DNA from: UKL13-2 sp038206765
Lineage (GTDB): Bacteria; Pseudomonadota; Gammaproteobacteria; Burkholderiales; Usitatibacteraceae
Assembly: GCA_038206765.1 (NCBI GenBank)
Contig: JBBRAM010000005.1
Location: forward strand, 1 to 64,000
Reading direction: 5' to 3'
Length of the DNA stretch: 64,000 nt
The notes below the pieces were generated by a model. The model was given only the letters and a program-made list of their open reading frames with translations, was not told the DNA's origin and did not search any database. The translations under genes were made by a program, and so were the position numbers. Of this stretch, positions 1 to 8,651 are shown piece by piece (position 1 is the stretch's first letter; every line of letters starts with the position of its first letter).

Positions 1-316
1 TATTCCTTTGATATGTATTACTGTATAAGTAATCAGTAATATATCACGACAACAGCGAAGGTCATGTGCAAGAATAGCTGCGCTATTCCGCGCTTATATC
101 CCCGCCCTAAAGGACGGGGTTTTACGCGCTAACTGATAAAAAAATGCCGTTCCTTCGCGAGGCGATTAGATTAAAATGCTGAGTCGAATTGGTTAGCCAA
201 TATAGCTAAAATGAAAAAGCGGCAAAATCTAACCACCGCTTAGTTCTAAGTTCTTAGCTCTTAGTCCTCATTTTCTTTCACTTCAGTCAAAACGCTTCTT
301 AACAAACAGATCAATC
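1..316. other. Left-edge non-coding region
   Basis: No credible gene is visible. The stretch holds two adjacent hairpins (72-88 and 100-123, described separately) and then AT-rich sequence leading to the aminopeptidase gene at 317. The upstream neighbour lies outside the window, so the hairpins could belong to its 3' end. Confidence 0.6.
72..129 (+). mobile_element. Possible IS200/IS605-type right end (hairpin pair)
   Basis: GAATAGC-TGC-GCTATTC (72-88) is a perfect 7-bp stem. It is followed by CCCCG (100-104) and CGGGG (115-119) enclosing an inner CC-TAAA-GG, then TTTTAC. A short GC-rich hairpin of the CCCCGCC...GGCGGGG-TTTTAC kind is typical of right ends of IS200/IS605 elements, which overlap the 3' part of the TnpB guide RNA. 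No transposase or TnpB gene is in view, so this may be a remnant or the edge of an element to the left. The second hairpin could equally be a plain intrinsic terminator with a C/A mismatch and four T. Confidence 0.35.
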
Positions 317-2152
317 ATGGACAATTTACTTCCCGAAAACCCTATTATCGCCGCTCGCCTCGGGCAACTTCGCGCCGCAATGGAACGAGCATCGGTTGCG
401 GCGGTGTTGATCCCTTCCAGCGACCCCCATCTCTCGGAATATTTGCCCGCACGCTGGATGGGGCGCGAATGGATTTCTGGCTTTACCGGTTCCATGGGCT
501 CCGTTGTTGTGACATCGGCGCGTGCGCTGTTGTTTGCGGATAGTCGTTATTGGTTGCAAGCCGAGGCTGAGATCGCTGGAACCGGTTTTGAGCTTGTTCG
601 GATCCGTTCTGGCGCCAGTTTGGAGCATATTGAGTGGTTGGCACAGCATGTTGCGGCGGGACAGACAGTCGCCATTGACGGTTCGGTGATGGCTCTATCG
701 GCCGCACGTTCGCTGGACTCAGCGCTCCGGGAGAATGATATTTTACTGCGCACGGATTTGGATTTATTCGCTGAGATTTGGCAAGACCGCCCCGCATTAC
801 CGACGGCGCCATTATTTGAGCACCTTGCTCCCCATGCTGATCTTTCCCGCGCGCAGAAGGTTGCAGCGACGCGCGATGTCATGCAAGCGTTGCGCGCCGG
901 TGAGGGCGTGAAATGGCATGTGATCTCAACGCTTGACGATATTGCCTATTTGTTGAATCTGCGCGGAAGCGATGTTAGTTTCAATCCCGTTTTTGTAGCC
1001 CATGTCATTCTGGGCGTTGATTCATTGGCCTTATTTATCATGCCTGGTAAAATTTCCGCTGTTTTGCAGGCCGCGCTGACGAAAGACAGCGTGCGTATTG
1101 AGCCCTACGATCAATTTCATGCGGCGCTGGCAAACTTGCCTGCCGCCGATTCGGTCCTGCTCGATCCGCGCCGCATCACATATCGGACGCGCCATTCGAT
1201 CCCGGCGACGATGAAGATCGTGGAAGCGGTCAATCCCACGACGTTCGCAAAATCCCGCAAGACGACCATTGAGGCCGACCATGTGCGTCGCACGATGGAG
1301 CAGGATGGTGCCGCGATGGCTGAGTTTTATGCCTGGTTTGAACGAGCCATGCATGAGGGAGTTGAGAAAATAACGGAGGTTACGGTTGATGAGCGCATTA
1401 CCGCATTTCGTGCGCAACGCGCGGGCTTTGTGAGTCAGAGTTTCGCCACGATTGCGGGCTTTAAAGCCAATGGTGCGTTGAACCATTACCGCGCCAGACC
1501 GGAAACTTGCGCCACGATTGAAGGCGATGGGTTGTTGCTGATCGATTCCGGAGGACAGTATTTAGGCGGCACAACCGACATCACGCGGGTCTGGCCGATT
1601 GGAGCAGTTGAAAATATCACAGCGCCGCAAAAGCGCGATTACACGCTGGTGCTGAAGGGTACGATTTCGCTCTCCGTGGCCCTTTTCCCGCGCGGCGTGA
1701 AATCGCCGTATCTCGATGCAATTGCGCGTGCACCTATTTGGGCAGCATGTTGCGATTATGGCCATGGCACAGGGCATGGTGTTGGATATTTTATGAATGT
1801 CCACGAAGGTCCGCAATCGATCAGCCAAAGCATGCCCGATCCTCATACTGCGATGGAACCGGGCATGATTACGTCAATTGAGCCGGGCCTTTACCGCGAC
1901 GGGAAATGGGGTATTCGGATTGAGAATTTGGTGCTGAACGTCGCGGCTGGTAACGAAGCGTTTGGCGAATTCTTAAAGTTTGAGACCCTCACGTTGTGCC
2001 CGATTGATACGAATTTGATTGACCGCGATTTAATGCGTGACGACGAAATTGCCTGGCTGAATGCGTATCACGCCGAGGTGCAGCGGCGGGTTGCACCGCT
2101 GGTGGAAGGTGGTGCGAGGGATTGGTTGATGGCGCGGACGAAGCCGATTTAG
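317..2152 (+). CDS. Aminopeptidase P family protein (M24B Xaa-Pro aminopeptidase)
   Basis: Cytoplasmic metallopeptidase that removes an N-terminal residue preceding proline. At 611 aa it has the long, three-domain architecture: two creatinase-type N-terminal domains (about 1-310) and a C-terminal pita-bread catalytic domain. Metal ligands are recognisable: Asp in LLIDSGG (about 409) and in TTDITRVW, His in HGTGHGVGYF (about 484), Glu in TSIEPGLY (about 521) and Glu in IRIENL. The start ATG at 317 gives the usual short head before the first domain. It stands alone, with the intrinsic terminator at 2192 behind it. The family assignment is firm; the physiological substrate is not visible. Confidence 0.93.
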   Translation: MDNLLPENPIIAARLGQLRAAMERASVAAVLIPSSDPHLSEYLPARWMGREWISGFTGSMGSVVVTSARALLFADSRYWLQAEAEIAGTGFELVRIRSGASLEHIEWLAQHVAAGQTVAIDGSVMALSAARSLDSALRENDILLRTDLDLFAEIWQDRPALPTAPLFEHLAPHADLSRAQKVAATRDVMQALRAGEGVKWHVISTLDDIAYLLNLRGSDVSFNPVFVAHVILGVDSLALFIMPGKISAVLQAALTKDSVRIEPYDQFHAALANLPAADSVLLDPRRITYRTRHSIPATMKIVEAVNPTTFAKSRKTTIEADHVRRTMEQDGAAMAEFYAWFERAMHEGVEKITEVTVDERITAFRAQRAGFVSQSFATIAGFKANGALNHYRARPETCATIEGDGLLLIDSGGQYLGGTTDITRVWPIGAVENITAPQKRDYTLVLKGTISLSVALFPRGVKSPYLDAIARAPIWAACCDYGHGTGHGVGYFMNVHEGPQSISQSMPDPHTAMEPGMITSIEPGLYRDGKWGIRIENLVLNVAAGNEAFGEFLKFETLTLCPIDTNLIDRDLMRDDEIAWLNAYHAEVQRRVAPLVEGGARDWLMARTKPI

Positions 2153-2191
2153 CGACCGCTTTGGCCATCTTTTTAAATCATTCAACGAAAC

Positions 2192-2216
2192 CGCCGGGAT
2201 TCACCGGCGTTTTTCA
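2192..2216 (+). terminator. Intrinsic terminator after the aminopeptidase gene
   Basis: Perfect stem CGCCGG (2192-2197) / CCGGCG (2204-2209) with a six-base loop, followed directly by TTTTT and more T-rich sequence. It lies 40 nt after the stop codon of the M24 peptidase gene. Confidence 0.85.
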
Positions 2217-2335
2217 TTTTGAGGCCGACAGCGAAATCGACAGCGGAATGCTAACGCTGCGTCGGCGCGTGGAAATCGGACACTGTTCCCTTGCAATCAA
2301 CAGCGATTGGTGGCCGGTCTTTCAGATTTCAGCGA

Positions 2336-2376
2336 AAAGTAGCAGCTAAAAGTAACAGCAAAAAGTAACGGCAAAA
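2336..2376. repeat. Degenerate 12-13 bp tandem repeat, three copies
   Basis: Three imperfect copies of a unit like AAAAGTAACAGC stand in tandem upstream of the phosphoesterase gene. They are one of many short tandem repeats in this window. Confidence 0.6.
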
Positions 2377-2496
2377 CGATGACGCCGATAACCCGCCGCA
2401 CCCAAACCATGTTTGTCACCAAATCTTCATAAAACTGACGCTGTAACGAAGCCAAAACACCATATCTTGTGCCTATCTAATGGATAGGAGCATACG

Positions 2497-3372
2497 GTGT
2501 TTGATTCGATCCCCGCTGAACCAAGCAGTTCGACTGCTGATACTAACAATGAGGTCAAGCGTTATCGTGCCATTTGGATTTCTGATCTGCATTTGGGCAC
2601 ACCGGGTTGCCAAGCTGAAAAATTGTTAGAGTTTTTGCGGCTGACCGAATCGGACCATCTTTACCTGATCGGCGATATTATTGATGGTTGGGCGTTAAAG
2701 CGCCGTTTTTACTGGCCGCAGGCACACAACGACGTGGTACAAAAAATCCTGCGCAAATCACGCAAGGGAACATTCGTCACCTATATTGCGGGCAATCATG
2801 ACGAGGCGGCGCGGCATTTTTTGGGCGTGGCGTTTGGTGGCATTGTGATTGAAGATGAAGTGGTGCACATCACCGAGCGCGGAGAGCGCTTGCTGATACT
2901 CCATGGCGATCGTTTTGACGGTGTAATTCAATGCGCAAAGTGGCTCGCTTACTTGGGCGATATTGCCTACGAAACCTTGCTCAAAGTGAATGTCTGGTTT
3001 AACGGGGCACGTCGCCGTATTGGCTTGCCGTACTGGTCGCTTTCCCAGTATTTAAAACACAAGGTCAAAAACGCGGTCAGCTACATCGGCGCGTTTGAGG
3101 AGGCGCTGGCGCGCGAAGCGAAATCGCGCGGTTTGGATGGGGTGGTGTGCGGCCATATTCACCAACCGGAAATTCGCATGATCAACGGCGTTAAATACTG
3201 CAACGATGGTGATTGGGTGGAGTCACTCTCTGCATTGGTTGAAACCATGGACGGCGAGCTAAAACTGATCCATTGGGCAGAAGAATCAAAGCCAGCCGCA
3301 ATCCCACAGCTCACGGGAATCAAATTGCCCAGCTTGCCACAGCCGCAATTGACTCCAGTGCCGGTCGAGTAG
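2497..3372 (+). CDS. UDP-2,3-diacylglucosamine diphosphatase-like metallophosphoesterase
   Basis: Calcineurin-type phosphoesterase of the LpxH-like group (COG2908). All five metal/phosphate motifs are present in order: SDLHLG (about 26), IGDIIDGW (about 60), GNHDE (about 91), LHGDRFD (about 130) and CGHIHQPE (about 212). LpxH cleaves UDP-2,3-diacylglucosamine to lipid X in lipid A synthesis. At 291 aa this protein is longer than typical LpxH (about 240 aa) and belongs to the COG2908 branch often annotated as UDP-2,3-diacylglucosamine diphosphatase, whose exact substrate is less certain. The start is GTG at 2497, supported by GATAGGAG seven bases upstream. It is a single-gene unit. Confidence 0.85.
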   Translation: MFDSIPAEPSSSTADTNNEVKRYRAIWISDLHLGTPGCQAEKLLEFLRLTESDHLYLIGDIIDGWALKRRFYWPQAHNDVVQKILRKSRKGTFVTYIAGNHDEAARHFLGVAFGGIVIEDEVVHITERGERLLILHGDRFDGVIQCAKWLAYLGDIAYETLLKVNVWFNGARRRIGLPYWSLSQYLKHKVKNAVSYIGAFEEALAREAKSRGLDGVVCGHIHQPEIRMINGVKYCNDGDWVESLSALVETMDGELKLIHWAEESKPAAIPQLTGIKLPSLPQPQLTPVPVE

Positions 3373-3554
3373 TTGAACAATGCCTTCATGAGCTCAGATA
3401 CGACGGCGCAATTTGCTCAAGTGATGTTGTCACATGAGCAGAAGTAACGACACGCGGTTTATCAACAGCCTTGGTAACAGAGGGTTAGCCGCGGCCGCGA
3501 CCTAGTCCATTTTTTGAGGATGTTGAGTCAGCGTTAAAATAACCAGACCAGCAA

Positions 3555-3594
3555 ACTTAACCAAGCTTAACCAAGCTTAACCAAGCTTAACCAA
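3555..3594. repeat. 10-bp tandem repeat, four copies
   Basis: Four consecutive copies of GCTTAACCAA (the first with one mismatch). The array runs into the 3' end of gcdH, whose stop codon (TAA on the minus strand) lies inside the last unit. Confidence 0.95.
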
Positions 3595-4783
3595 ACGCAT
3601 TCAACCCCGTCTGCGCGCGCCCCAAAATCAGCGCGTGAACATCATGCGTGCCCTCATAGGTGTTGACGGCTTCGAGGTTCATCATGTGACGCACGACGTG
3701 ATACTCATCGGCGATGCCATTGCCACCATGCATATCGCGGGCCTGACGCGCAATATCAAGCGATTTGCCGCAATTATTGCGTTTCATAAGCGAGATCATT
3801 TCCGGGGTCGCGCGGCCTTCGTCTAGCAAACGACCCAAACGCAATGCACCTTGTAAGCCGAGTGTGATCTCAGTTTGCATATCGGCCAATTTTTTCTGGA
3901 TCAATTGCGTAGCCGCGAGTGGCTTGCCAAACATGATGCGATCCAGCGTGTATTGCCGAGCGGCGTGCCAGCAATATTCTGCCGCGCCGATTGCGCCCCA
4001 GCTGATCCCGTAGCGCGCTTTATTTAAGCAGCCAAACGGGCCTTTTAGTCCTCGCACATTGGGCAATAAATTTTCAGTTGGCACGAATACCTGGTCCATC
4101 ACGATTTCGCCGGTGATCGACGCGCGTAAGGAGAACTTGCCCTCGATTTTGGGGGCCGATAATCCCTTCATGCCTTTTTCAAGTACGAAGCCACGAATGT
4201 CGTCTTTACCGTTTTCTTCGAGCTTTGCCCAAACAATAAACACATCGGCTATCGGCGAATTGGTGATCCACATTTTTGCGCCGTGGACGATGAAGCCACC
4301 GTCAACCGGTTTGGCGCGGGTGATCATGGAAGAGGGGTCGGAACCTGCGCCCGGCTCGGTCAAACCAAAGCAGCCGACCAGTTCCCCTGTTGCCAATTTG
4401 GGGAGCCATTTTTCGCGCTGCGCCTCATTGCCATAGGCGTAAATCGGATGCATTACCAATGATGATTGCACGCTCATTGCCGAGCGATAACCCGAATCAA
4501 CCCGCTCCACTTCGCGCGCCACCAAGCCGTAGCTAACATGATTCACGCCCGCGCAGCCGTAGCCATCAATGGTGGAACCCAATAAACCCAATTCGCCCAT
4601 CTCATTCATGATGGTGCGGTCAAATGTTTCATTGCGGTTCGCCAACAAGACCCGCGGCTGCAATTTTTCTTGGCAATAGGCATGGGCTTGATCGCGCACC
4701 ATGCGCTCTTCGTCAGACAATTGGTCATCGAGCAACAGGGCATCGTCCCATTTGAATTGCGGTTTGAGGTCGTTAGGTTTCAT
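3587..4783 (-). CDS. gcdH: Glutaryl-CoA dehydrogenase
   Basis: FAD-dependent acyl-CoA dehydrogenase that oxidises and decarboxylates glutaryl-CoA to crotonyl-CoA in lysine, tryptophan and benzoate-type degradation. At 398 aa it has full family length. The substrate-binding Arg is in GYRSAMSVQSSL (about 98). The FAD/substrate segment GCFGLTEPGAGSDPSSM is intact, and the catalytic Glu is in NTYEGTHDVH (about 377). The combination GYRSAMSVQSS plus YEGTHD separates GcdH from other acyl-CoA dehydrogenases. It stands alone; no LysR regulator or CoA-transferase is adjacent, although these often accompany it in Burkholderiales. The gene ends inside the 10-bp repeat array. Confidence 0.93.
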   Translation of the reverse strand: MKPNDLKPQFKWDDALLLDDQLSDEERMVRDQAHAYCQEKLQPRVLLANRNETFDRTIMNEMGELGLLGSTIDGYGCAGVNHVSYGLVAREVERVDSGYRSAMSVQSSLVMHPIYAYGNEAQREKWLPKLATGELVGCFGLTEPGAGSDPSSMITRAKPVDGGFIVHGAKMWITNSPIADVFIVWAKLEENGKDDIRGFVLEKGMKGLSAPKIEGKFSLRASITGEIVMDQVFVPTENLLPNVRGLKGPFGCLNKARYGISWGAIGAAEYCWHAARQYTLDRIMFGKPLAATQLIQKKLADMQTEITLGLQGALRLGRLLDEGRATPEMISLMKRNNCGKSLDIARQARDMHGGNGIADEYHVVRHMMNLEAVNTYEGTHDVHALILGRAQTGLNAFG

Positions 4784-4936
4784 AAATTATCCGAGCTAGG
4801 ATTACAAAAGTGGCGTAAAGGATTTACACTATTTTAACGCGAAATGAAGGAACTGAAACGGCGTCAGCTTGGCTGCGTTGCAGGAGCGTTAGCGCCAGCA
4901 CTCGGTTCTGCCTTCGCGCCCACGTAGTAACCTGCC

Positions 4937-5308
4937 TTAGCGCTTCCCCAACACCGCTGAAACTGCCACCACGCTCGTCACGAGCGTAATCATGATGAGC
5001 GCAATGACCGAGGGCGTAATGGTGTCGGTTGCGACATCCATCGAGGCATCAATCAGCAAATTATCGCCCGATAAAAATACGGTGGAGATGATTGCCGCAA
5101 CCATCGCCATCCCAAAGATAATGAAAAATCGTTTGGTTGATGATAACTGCGCGCGCATGGATGTCGAAACAGGTAACGCGTCCATCACGCGCAACGTAAA
5201 GCCGGCATCGTCAATATAGGCGTCACGATGCTCGGCGACATCGGCCTTTAGAACTTCATCGATAAAATCTCGGTGAATATTGAGGTTATGTTTCACGTTG
5301 TTATTCAT
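4937..5308 (-). CDS. Small two-helix membrane protein, candidate anti-sigma factor
   Basis: The 123-aa protein has a cytoplasmic head of about 60 residues and two hydrophobic helices (about 62-80 and 98-118). I do not recognise a named domain. Its start overlaps the stop of the ECF sigma gene by 4 bp (5305-5308), the usual arrangement for a membrane anti-sigma factor that sequesters its sigma partner. No zinc-binding HxxxCxxC (ZAS) motif is present. The role is inferred from position and topology only. Confidence 0.65.
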   Translation of the reverse strand: MNNNVKHNLNIHRDFIDEVLKADVAEHRDAYIDDAGFTLRVMDALPVSTSMRAQLSSTKRFFIIFGMAMVAAIISTVFLSGDNLLIDASMDVATDTITPSVIALIMITLVTSVVAVSAVLGKR

Positions 5309-5958
5309 GCTGCATGTCCTTCGCTTGCCGATTCATTTCCAAATTGCTCCGCGTCGTAATCATGGAGCGCCACGCGCAATTTTTCTTTCGCTTTAAGTAT
5401 ATGCGTTTTGACTGTGCCGATGGGAATATCCAGCACGTAGGCGGCCTCATCATGCGAAAGATCATTGTAATAGCACTGCAAAATTGCCGCGCGTTCGCCG
5501 TCGGTCAGCACGGCCATGGCGCGCTGTAAATCGCGGCGCACACCGGTTTGGTGTGATTCAGATTCAACCCATTCAGGCTCTGGCATTTGGTCGTCATCGA
5601 GCAAAATTTCGTGCTTTTTGCGCACCTCGGATTGCCAGGCGTTAAACGCGATACGATAAAGCCAGGTGGAAAATTTGGCCTCAAATCGAAACGATTGGAT
5701 GTTTCTCCATGCCAGGATGAACGTTTCCTGCGCGATATCGTCGGATAGCTCCAGCTGGCCGTTAGTCATTTTGCGTAAGCTAGTACGCAGCTGCGATTGA
5801 TGGCGGCGCACCAGTTCGGCAAACGCGTTTTTATCGGCGTTGAGCAGCACGCGTGAAATCAAAGCGGTGTCGTCAAACGCAGACCCGCCCGATCCGTTGC
5901 CAATGCTGCCTTTTTCGCCGCCAGTTACGGACGCGGGCTTGGTTTTATTAAGATTCAA
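5305..5958 (-). CDS. ECF-type RNA polymerase sigma factor (RpoE-like)
   Basis: Sigma-70 family, extracytoplasmic-function type, 217 aa. Region 2 covers about 40-110 (AELVRRHQSQL, DDIAQETFILAWRNIQSF, STWLYRIAFNAW). Region 4 covers about 140-195 (LQCYYNDLSHDEAAYVLDIP followed by IGTVKTHILKAKEKL). The first 35 residues are a Gly/Ser-rich head unlike the conserved core. The start appears to be TTG at 5958 without a clear Shine-Dalgarno sequence; no better in-frame start precedes region 2. The overlapping downstream gene is probably its anti-sigma factor. The regulon cannot be told from the sequence. Confidence 0.88.
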   Translation of the reverse strand: MNLNKTKPASVTGGEKGSIGNGSGGSAFDDTALISRVLLNADKNAFAELVRRHQSQLRTSLRKMTNGQLELSDDIAQETFILAWRNIQSFRFEAKFSTWLYRIAFNAWQSEVRKKHEILLDDDQMPEPEWVESESHQTGVRRDLQRAMAVLTDGERAAILQCYYNDLSHDEAAYVLDIPIGTVKTHILKAKEKLRVALHDYDAEQFGNESASEGHAA

Positions 5959-5993
5959 AATGATGAGCCGGAAAGGCTAGCCAGCAAGCATGG

Positions 5994-6344
5994 CTAGATT
6001 TTGCGACCACCTTCTAGCTTCCAAACCACCAAATAGCCAAATCCCATAAATAGCGGGATCAAGCCAAAGCCCCACGGCACATCGATTTGCCAGAGACACA
6101 CCGAGAGCCCGATTCCCAGCCCCAACAGCACCAAACCACGGCGTAAATCCGATTGTGGTGATGGTTTGCCTACCAGAAATTCTGGTGGGACTGGCTGGCC
6201 TTTTTCGGCCAGTCGCAGCGCCAGATCATGAATGCGCTCAGTCTTACGCGCTTGGTAAAGCATTATCATCGCCGCCAATATAAGCGGCGTACCAATGCCC
6301 AAAATGATGGCAGTCATGGCAACAATGGTTTGTCCGACTTGCAT
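5994..6344 (-). CDS. DUF6249-like small membrane protein
   Basis: Membrane protein of 116 aa with a hydrophobic helix near the N-terminus (about 8-30), a polar segment with a possible amphipathic helix (KTERIHDLALRLAEKG), and two further hydrophobic stretches near the C-terminus. The arrangement resembles DUF6249 proteins, which are often found beside ECF sigma/anti-sigma pairs. The start at 6344 is chosen because AAGGAGAA lies just upstream; a longer frame to 6389 has no such support. It precedes the sigma gene by 35 nt and is probably co-transcribed. Its function is unknown. Confidence 0.72.
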   Translation of the reverse strand: MQVGQTIVAMTAIILGIGTPLILAAMIMLYQARKTERIHDLALRLAEKGQPVPPEFLVGKPSPQSDLRRGLVLLGLGIGLSVCLWQIDVPWGFGLIPLFMGFGYLVVWKLEGGRKI

Positions 6345-6531
6345 AGTGTTCTCCTTTAGAAAATCCAAAACATTGACGACGAAATGCACGGGCTTACGTT
6401 TTTTCGCTAGCTGGCTGTAGCTTTAGGTCCGGCGCCAGCCCAGCGGCTATTTTGCATCGTGTTGAGAGTAAGACGCATCCAGATGCAATTTTAGATTTTT
6501 TGCCGAGCAATTTACGTCGGTTGCCGGGCAA

Positions 6532-7968
6532 CTAGTCAGCGCCCAATTCCTGTGCGAGCGCTGGCCGATTGTCCGTAGCCGCTGCGCCTAAAGGTTCGGC
6601 AGGCTTTGGCAGCTCGTACATTGCGTTCAGCGGCGAATAGCGCAACAGCGCCACCCCCAATACTAGCCCACCGAATCCGGCAATAGCGATGGTCGCGCGC
6701 AAACCAAAGTAGGTCCCCATGACGCCGCCTAAGAGCGCACCAACTGGTGAAAGTGAGACGGCGATGAAAATCAAAGTGGACGTCACTCGGCCGCGCAAAT
6801 GGCTAGGAACTGCCGCCTGGCGCAGGGTTAGGTAATTGATGAAAAAAATCATCGCGCCAAAATCAAACAAAAAAAGTGCTGTGCCCAAATGCAAGGTCGT
6901 AACGTATTCTGCCGATACCGTCGCTACCAGCAGCCACGAGCCGCCGCTTAGTGTTAAGCCATACAGCATCACCGGTCCGACGCCGTAACGCCCATTCATG
7001 CGCTGGCAGAGTGCCGAGGCTGCCAAAAATCCCAGGCCCGCAATCATGAAAATTACGCCAATTTGCCCCGGTGACAGAGCCAGATCACGGGTTGCGAATA
7101 AAATCATAATCGCCAAATAAGCATGTTTGAGCAGATTCCACATCATCAACGAGATCGCGATGGATCGTAGTATGGGTGTTTGCCAAATCAACGCCAAGCC
7201 TTCCTTGGCGTCTGCCCAAACGCTTGACCAGGCATGACTCCACGTCTCGGATTTTTCCCGTTTCGGTGGTGCATCACCCGGCAAGGGTTTAATGCCACGC
7301 AGCATTATGGCTGAGACAAAAAATGATGCCGCGTCAAGCAAGATTGCAAATGGTGCAGTGAGCGCGTGGATCAATATGCCCGCCAAACCAGGACCAACCA
7401 ACTGCGAGGCTGAATCAGATAATGCAATCCGCGAGTTGGCCTCGATCAAATTATCGTGCCCGACTCGCTCGGCCATAAACACCTGATAGGCAGCCCAACC
7501 AATGATGCCGCCAATACCCACGACGAAACCGGCAACGTACAAAACTGGCATCGACAGCGCGCCAAACCACGCCGCAATCGGGATCGCCAATAGTGCCAAA
7601 CCGCGGCCCACATCGGCTGCAACAATAAGCGGCAACTTGTAAGAGCGATCCACCAGCACACCCGTAAAAAGCCCAAACAAAGTGTAAGGCAGCACCTCTA
7701 CGGCCGATAAAATCCCCATCTGTAGCGGCGTGGCGTTTAGCATGATGGCGGCCGTCAGCGGCAATGCCAAAAACGTGATTTGCCCGCCGAAATGGGTGAT
7801 GGTGAGGGAGAGCCACAGCCTGCGGAAATCCCGCTCGCGCCATAGCTTGCCCAGATACTTATCGAACCGGTGGGTTGCTTTGTTGTCATGTTCGTCGACA
7901 GCGGTGGGGCGGTTTTGGAGACTGCCCGCATGTGTTGACGGCTGCTCGGTATGATGTTGCGACTGCAT
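6532..7968 (-). CDS. MFS transporter (EntS-like, MFS_3 type)
   Basis: Major facilitator of about 478 aa with a polar head of about 50 residues and then about 12 transmembrane segments. The first segment begins after FRRLWLSLTITHFGGQITF. The MFS motif-A-like loop is GLFTGVLVDRSYKLPL, and a second repeat-like loop is CQRMNGRYGVGPVML. The family includes exporters such as EntS and macrolide pumps; the substrate is unknown. The start is set at 7968, behind AGGGAAG. An in-frame extension to 8055 lacks a ribosome binding site. It is a single gene, transcribed away from the non-coding region before rlmM. Confidence 0.82.
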   Translation of the reverse strand: MQSQHHTEQPSTHAGSLQNRPTAVDEHDNKATHRFDKYLGKLWRERDFRRLWLSLTITHFGGQITFLALPLTAAIMLNATPLQMGILSAVEVLPYTLFGLFTGVLVDRSYKLPLIVAADVGRGLALLAIPIAAWFGALSMPVLYVAGFVVGIGGIIGWAAYQVFMAERVGHDNLIEANSRIALSDSASQLVGPGLAGILIHALTAPFAILLDAASFFVSAIMLRGIKPLPGDAPPKREKSETWSHAWSSVWADAKEGLALIWQTPILRSIAISLMMWNLLKHAYLAIMILFATRDLALSPGQIGVIFMIAGLGFLAASALCQRMNGRYGVGPVMLYGLTLSGGSWLLVATVSAEYVTTLHLGTALFLFDFGAMIFFINYLTLRQAAVPSHLRGRVTSTLIFIAVSLSPVGALLGGVMGTYFGLRATIAIAGFGGLVLGVALLRYSPLNAMYELPKPAEPLGAAATDNRPALAQELGAD

Positions 7969-8651
7969 GATACTTCCCTGTGATGCGGGCCTCTGGTTCA
8001 GACAATTCTTATGGCGCGAATTTATTGCTTCGCGTGGAAGATGCAAACTGCCCATGATAAAAAATTAAAAACGGCACAAAACAACCCCATTTTAACCCTT
8101 TCCCTGCTGCCCGCTTACCTGTCCGCTTACCCGTCCGTTTACCATTCCTCCTACCCATCCGCTGAACCCCGATGCTTGAATCATTGCCCGGCCGATAAAT
8201 CCTGCCAAATTTGGGCTATTTCGTAAGGGGGCGAAACTCCGCCCCAGTCGATTGCCGGCTGCGCGGCCGGTGGTTAGCGCACTCAACAGAAGGCCGGCAA
8301 AAAGGGTTGTACACTGCGTTGCAGACCGGGCCGTAGAGAGCAGGCACAATTTTTTGGGGGTGTTTGGATTCATATCGGTATAGTGTGGGATGGAGGTGGC
8401 CGTAAGCAGGTAAAAATGCTGAGATTCTCACTAAGCAAAGTTCATTGTCGCTTGTTTTCTGACATGATTGACAGGCACTGTGGACGCGATCGCGACACCA
8501 TCACGCAGCTACCACGTAGCGACTGAAGTGCGGCGACAGTGCGACGGCATGGCGTTGGTATGGCTACGAAAAGCAAGCGCCAAGTCTGCTCAAACAATGC
8601 TGCAATACTGCACCTACGCGGACGTAACGCAGAAACAACAGGAAAATTATT
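7969..8651. other. Long non-coding stretch between the MFS gene and rlmM
   Basis: About 680 nt without a supported gene; the short frames here have no ribosome binding sites or family features. It must carry divergent promoters for the MFS gene and rlmM. It also holds a degenerate 12-bp tandem repeat (8111-8170) and a 6-bp GC-rich hairpin, GGGGCG (8228-8233) / CGCCCC (8240-8245). Confidence 0.6.
8111..8170. repeat. Degenerate 12-bp tandem repeat, about five copies
   Basis: The array starts with units CCGCTTACCTGT, CCGCTTACCCGT and CCGTTTACCATT, followed by two more diverged 12-mers. Confidence 0.75.

Noticed and set aside
2122..2349. Plus-strand frame overlapping the end of the aminopeptidase gene
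   Set aside because: It runs through the intrinsic terminator, has no ribosome binding site and no recognisable family.
3555..3594. CRISPR-like appearance of short repeats (also 8111, 60801 and others)
   Set aside because: Units are 9-18 bp, directly adjacent without spacers, and no cas genes are present.
8092..8373. 93-codon minus-strand frame before rlmM
   Set aside because: It is produced by the 12-bp repeat and GC-rich sequence; no start signal or homology pattern.
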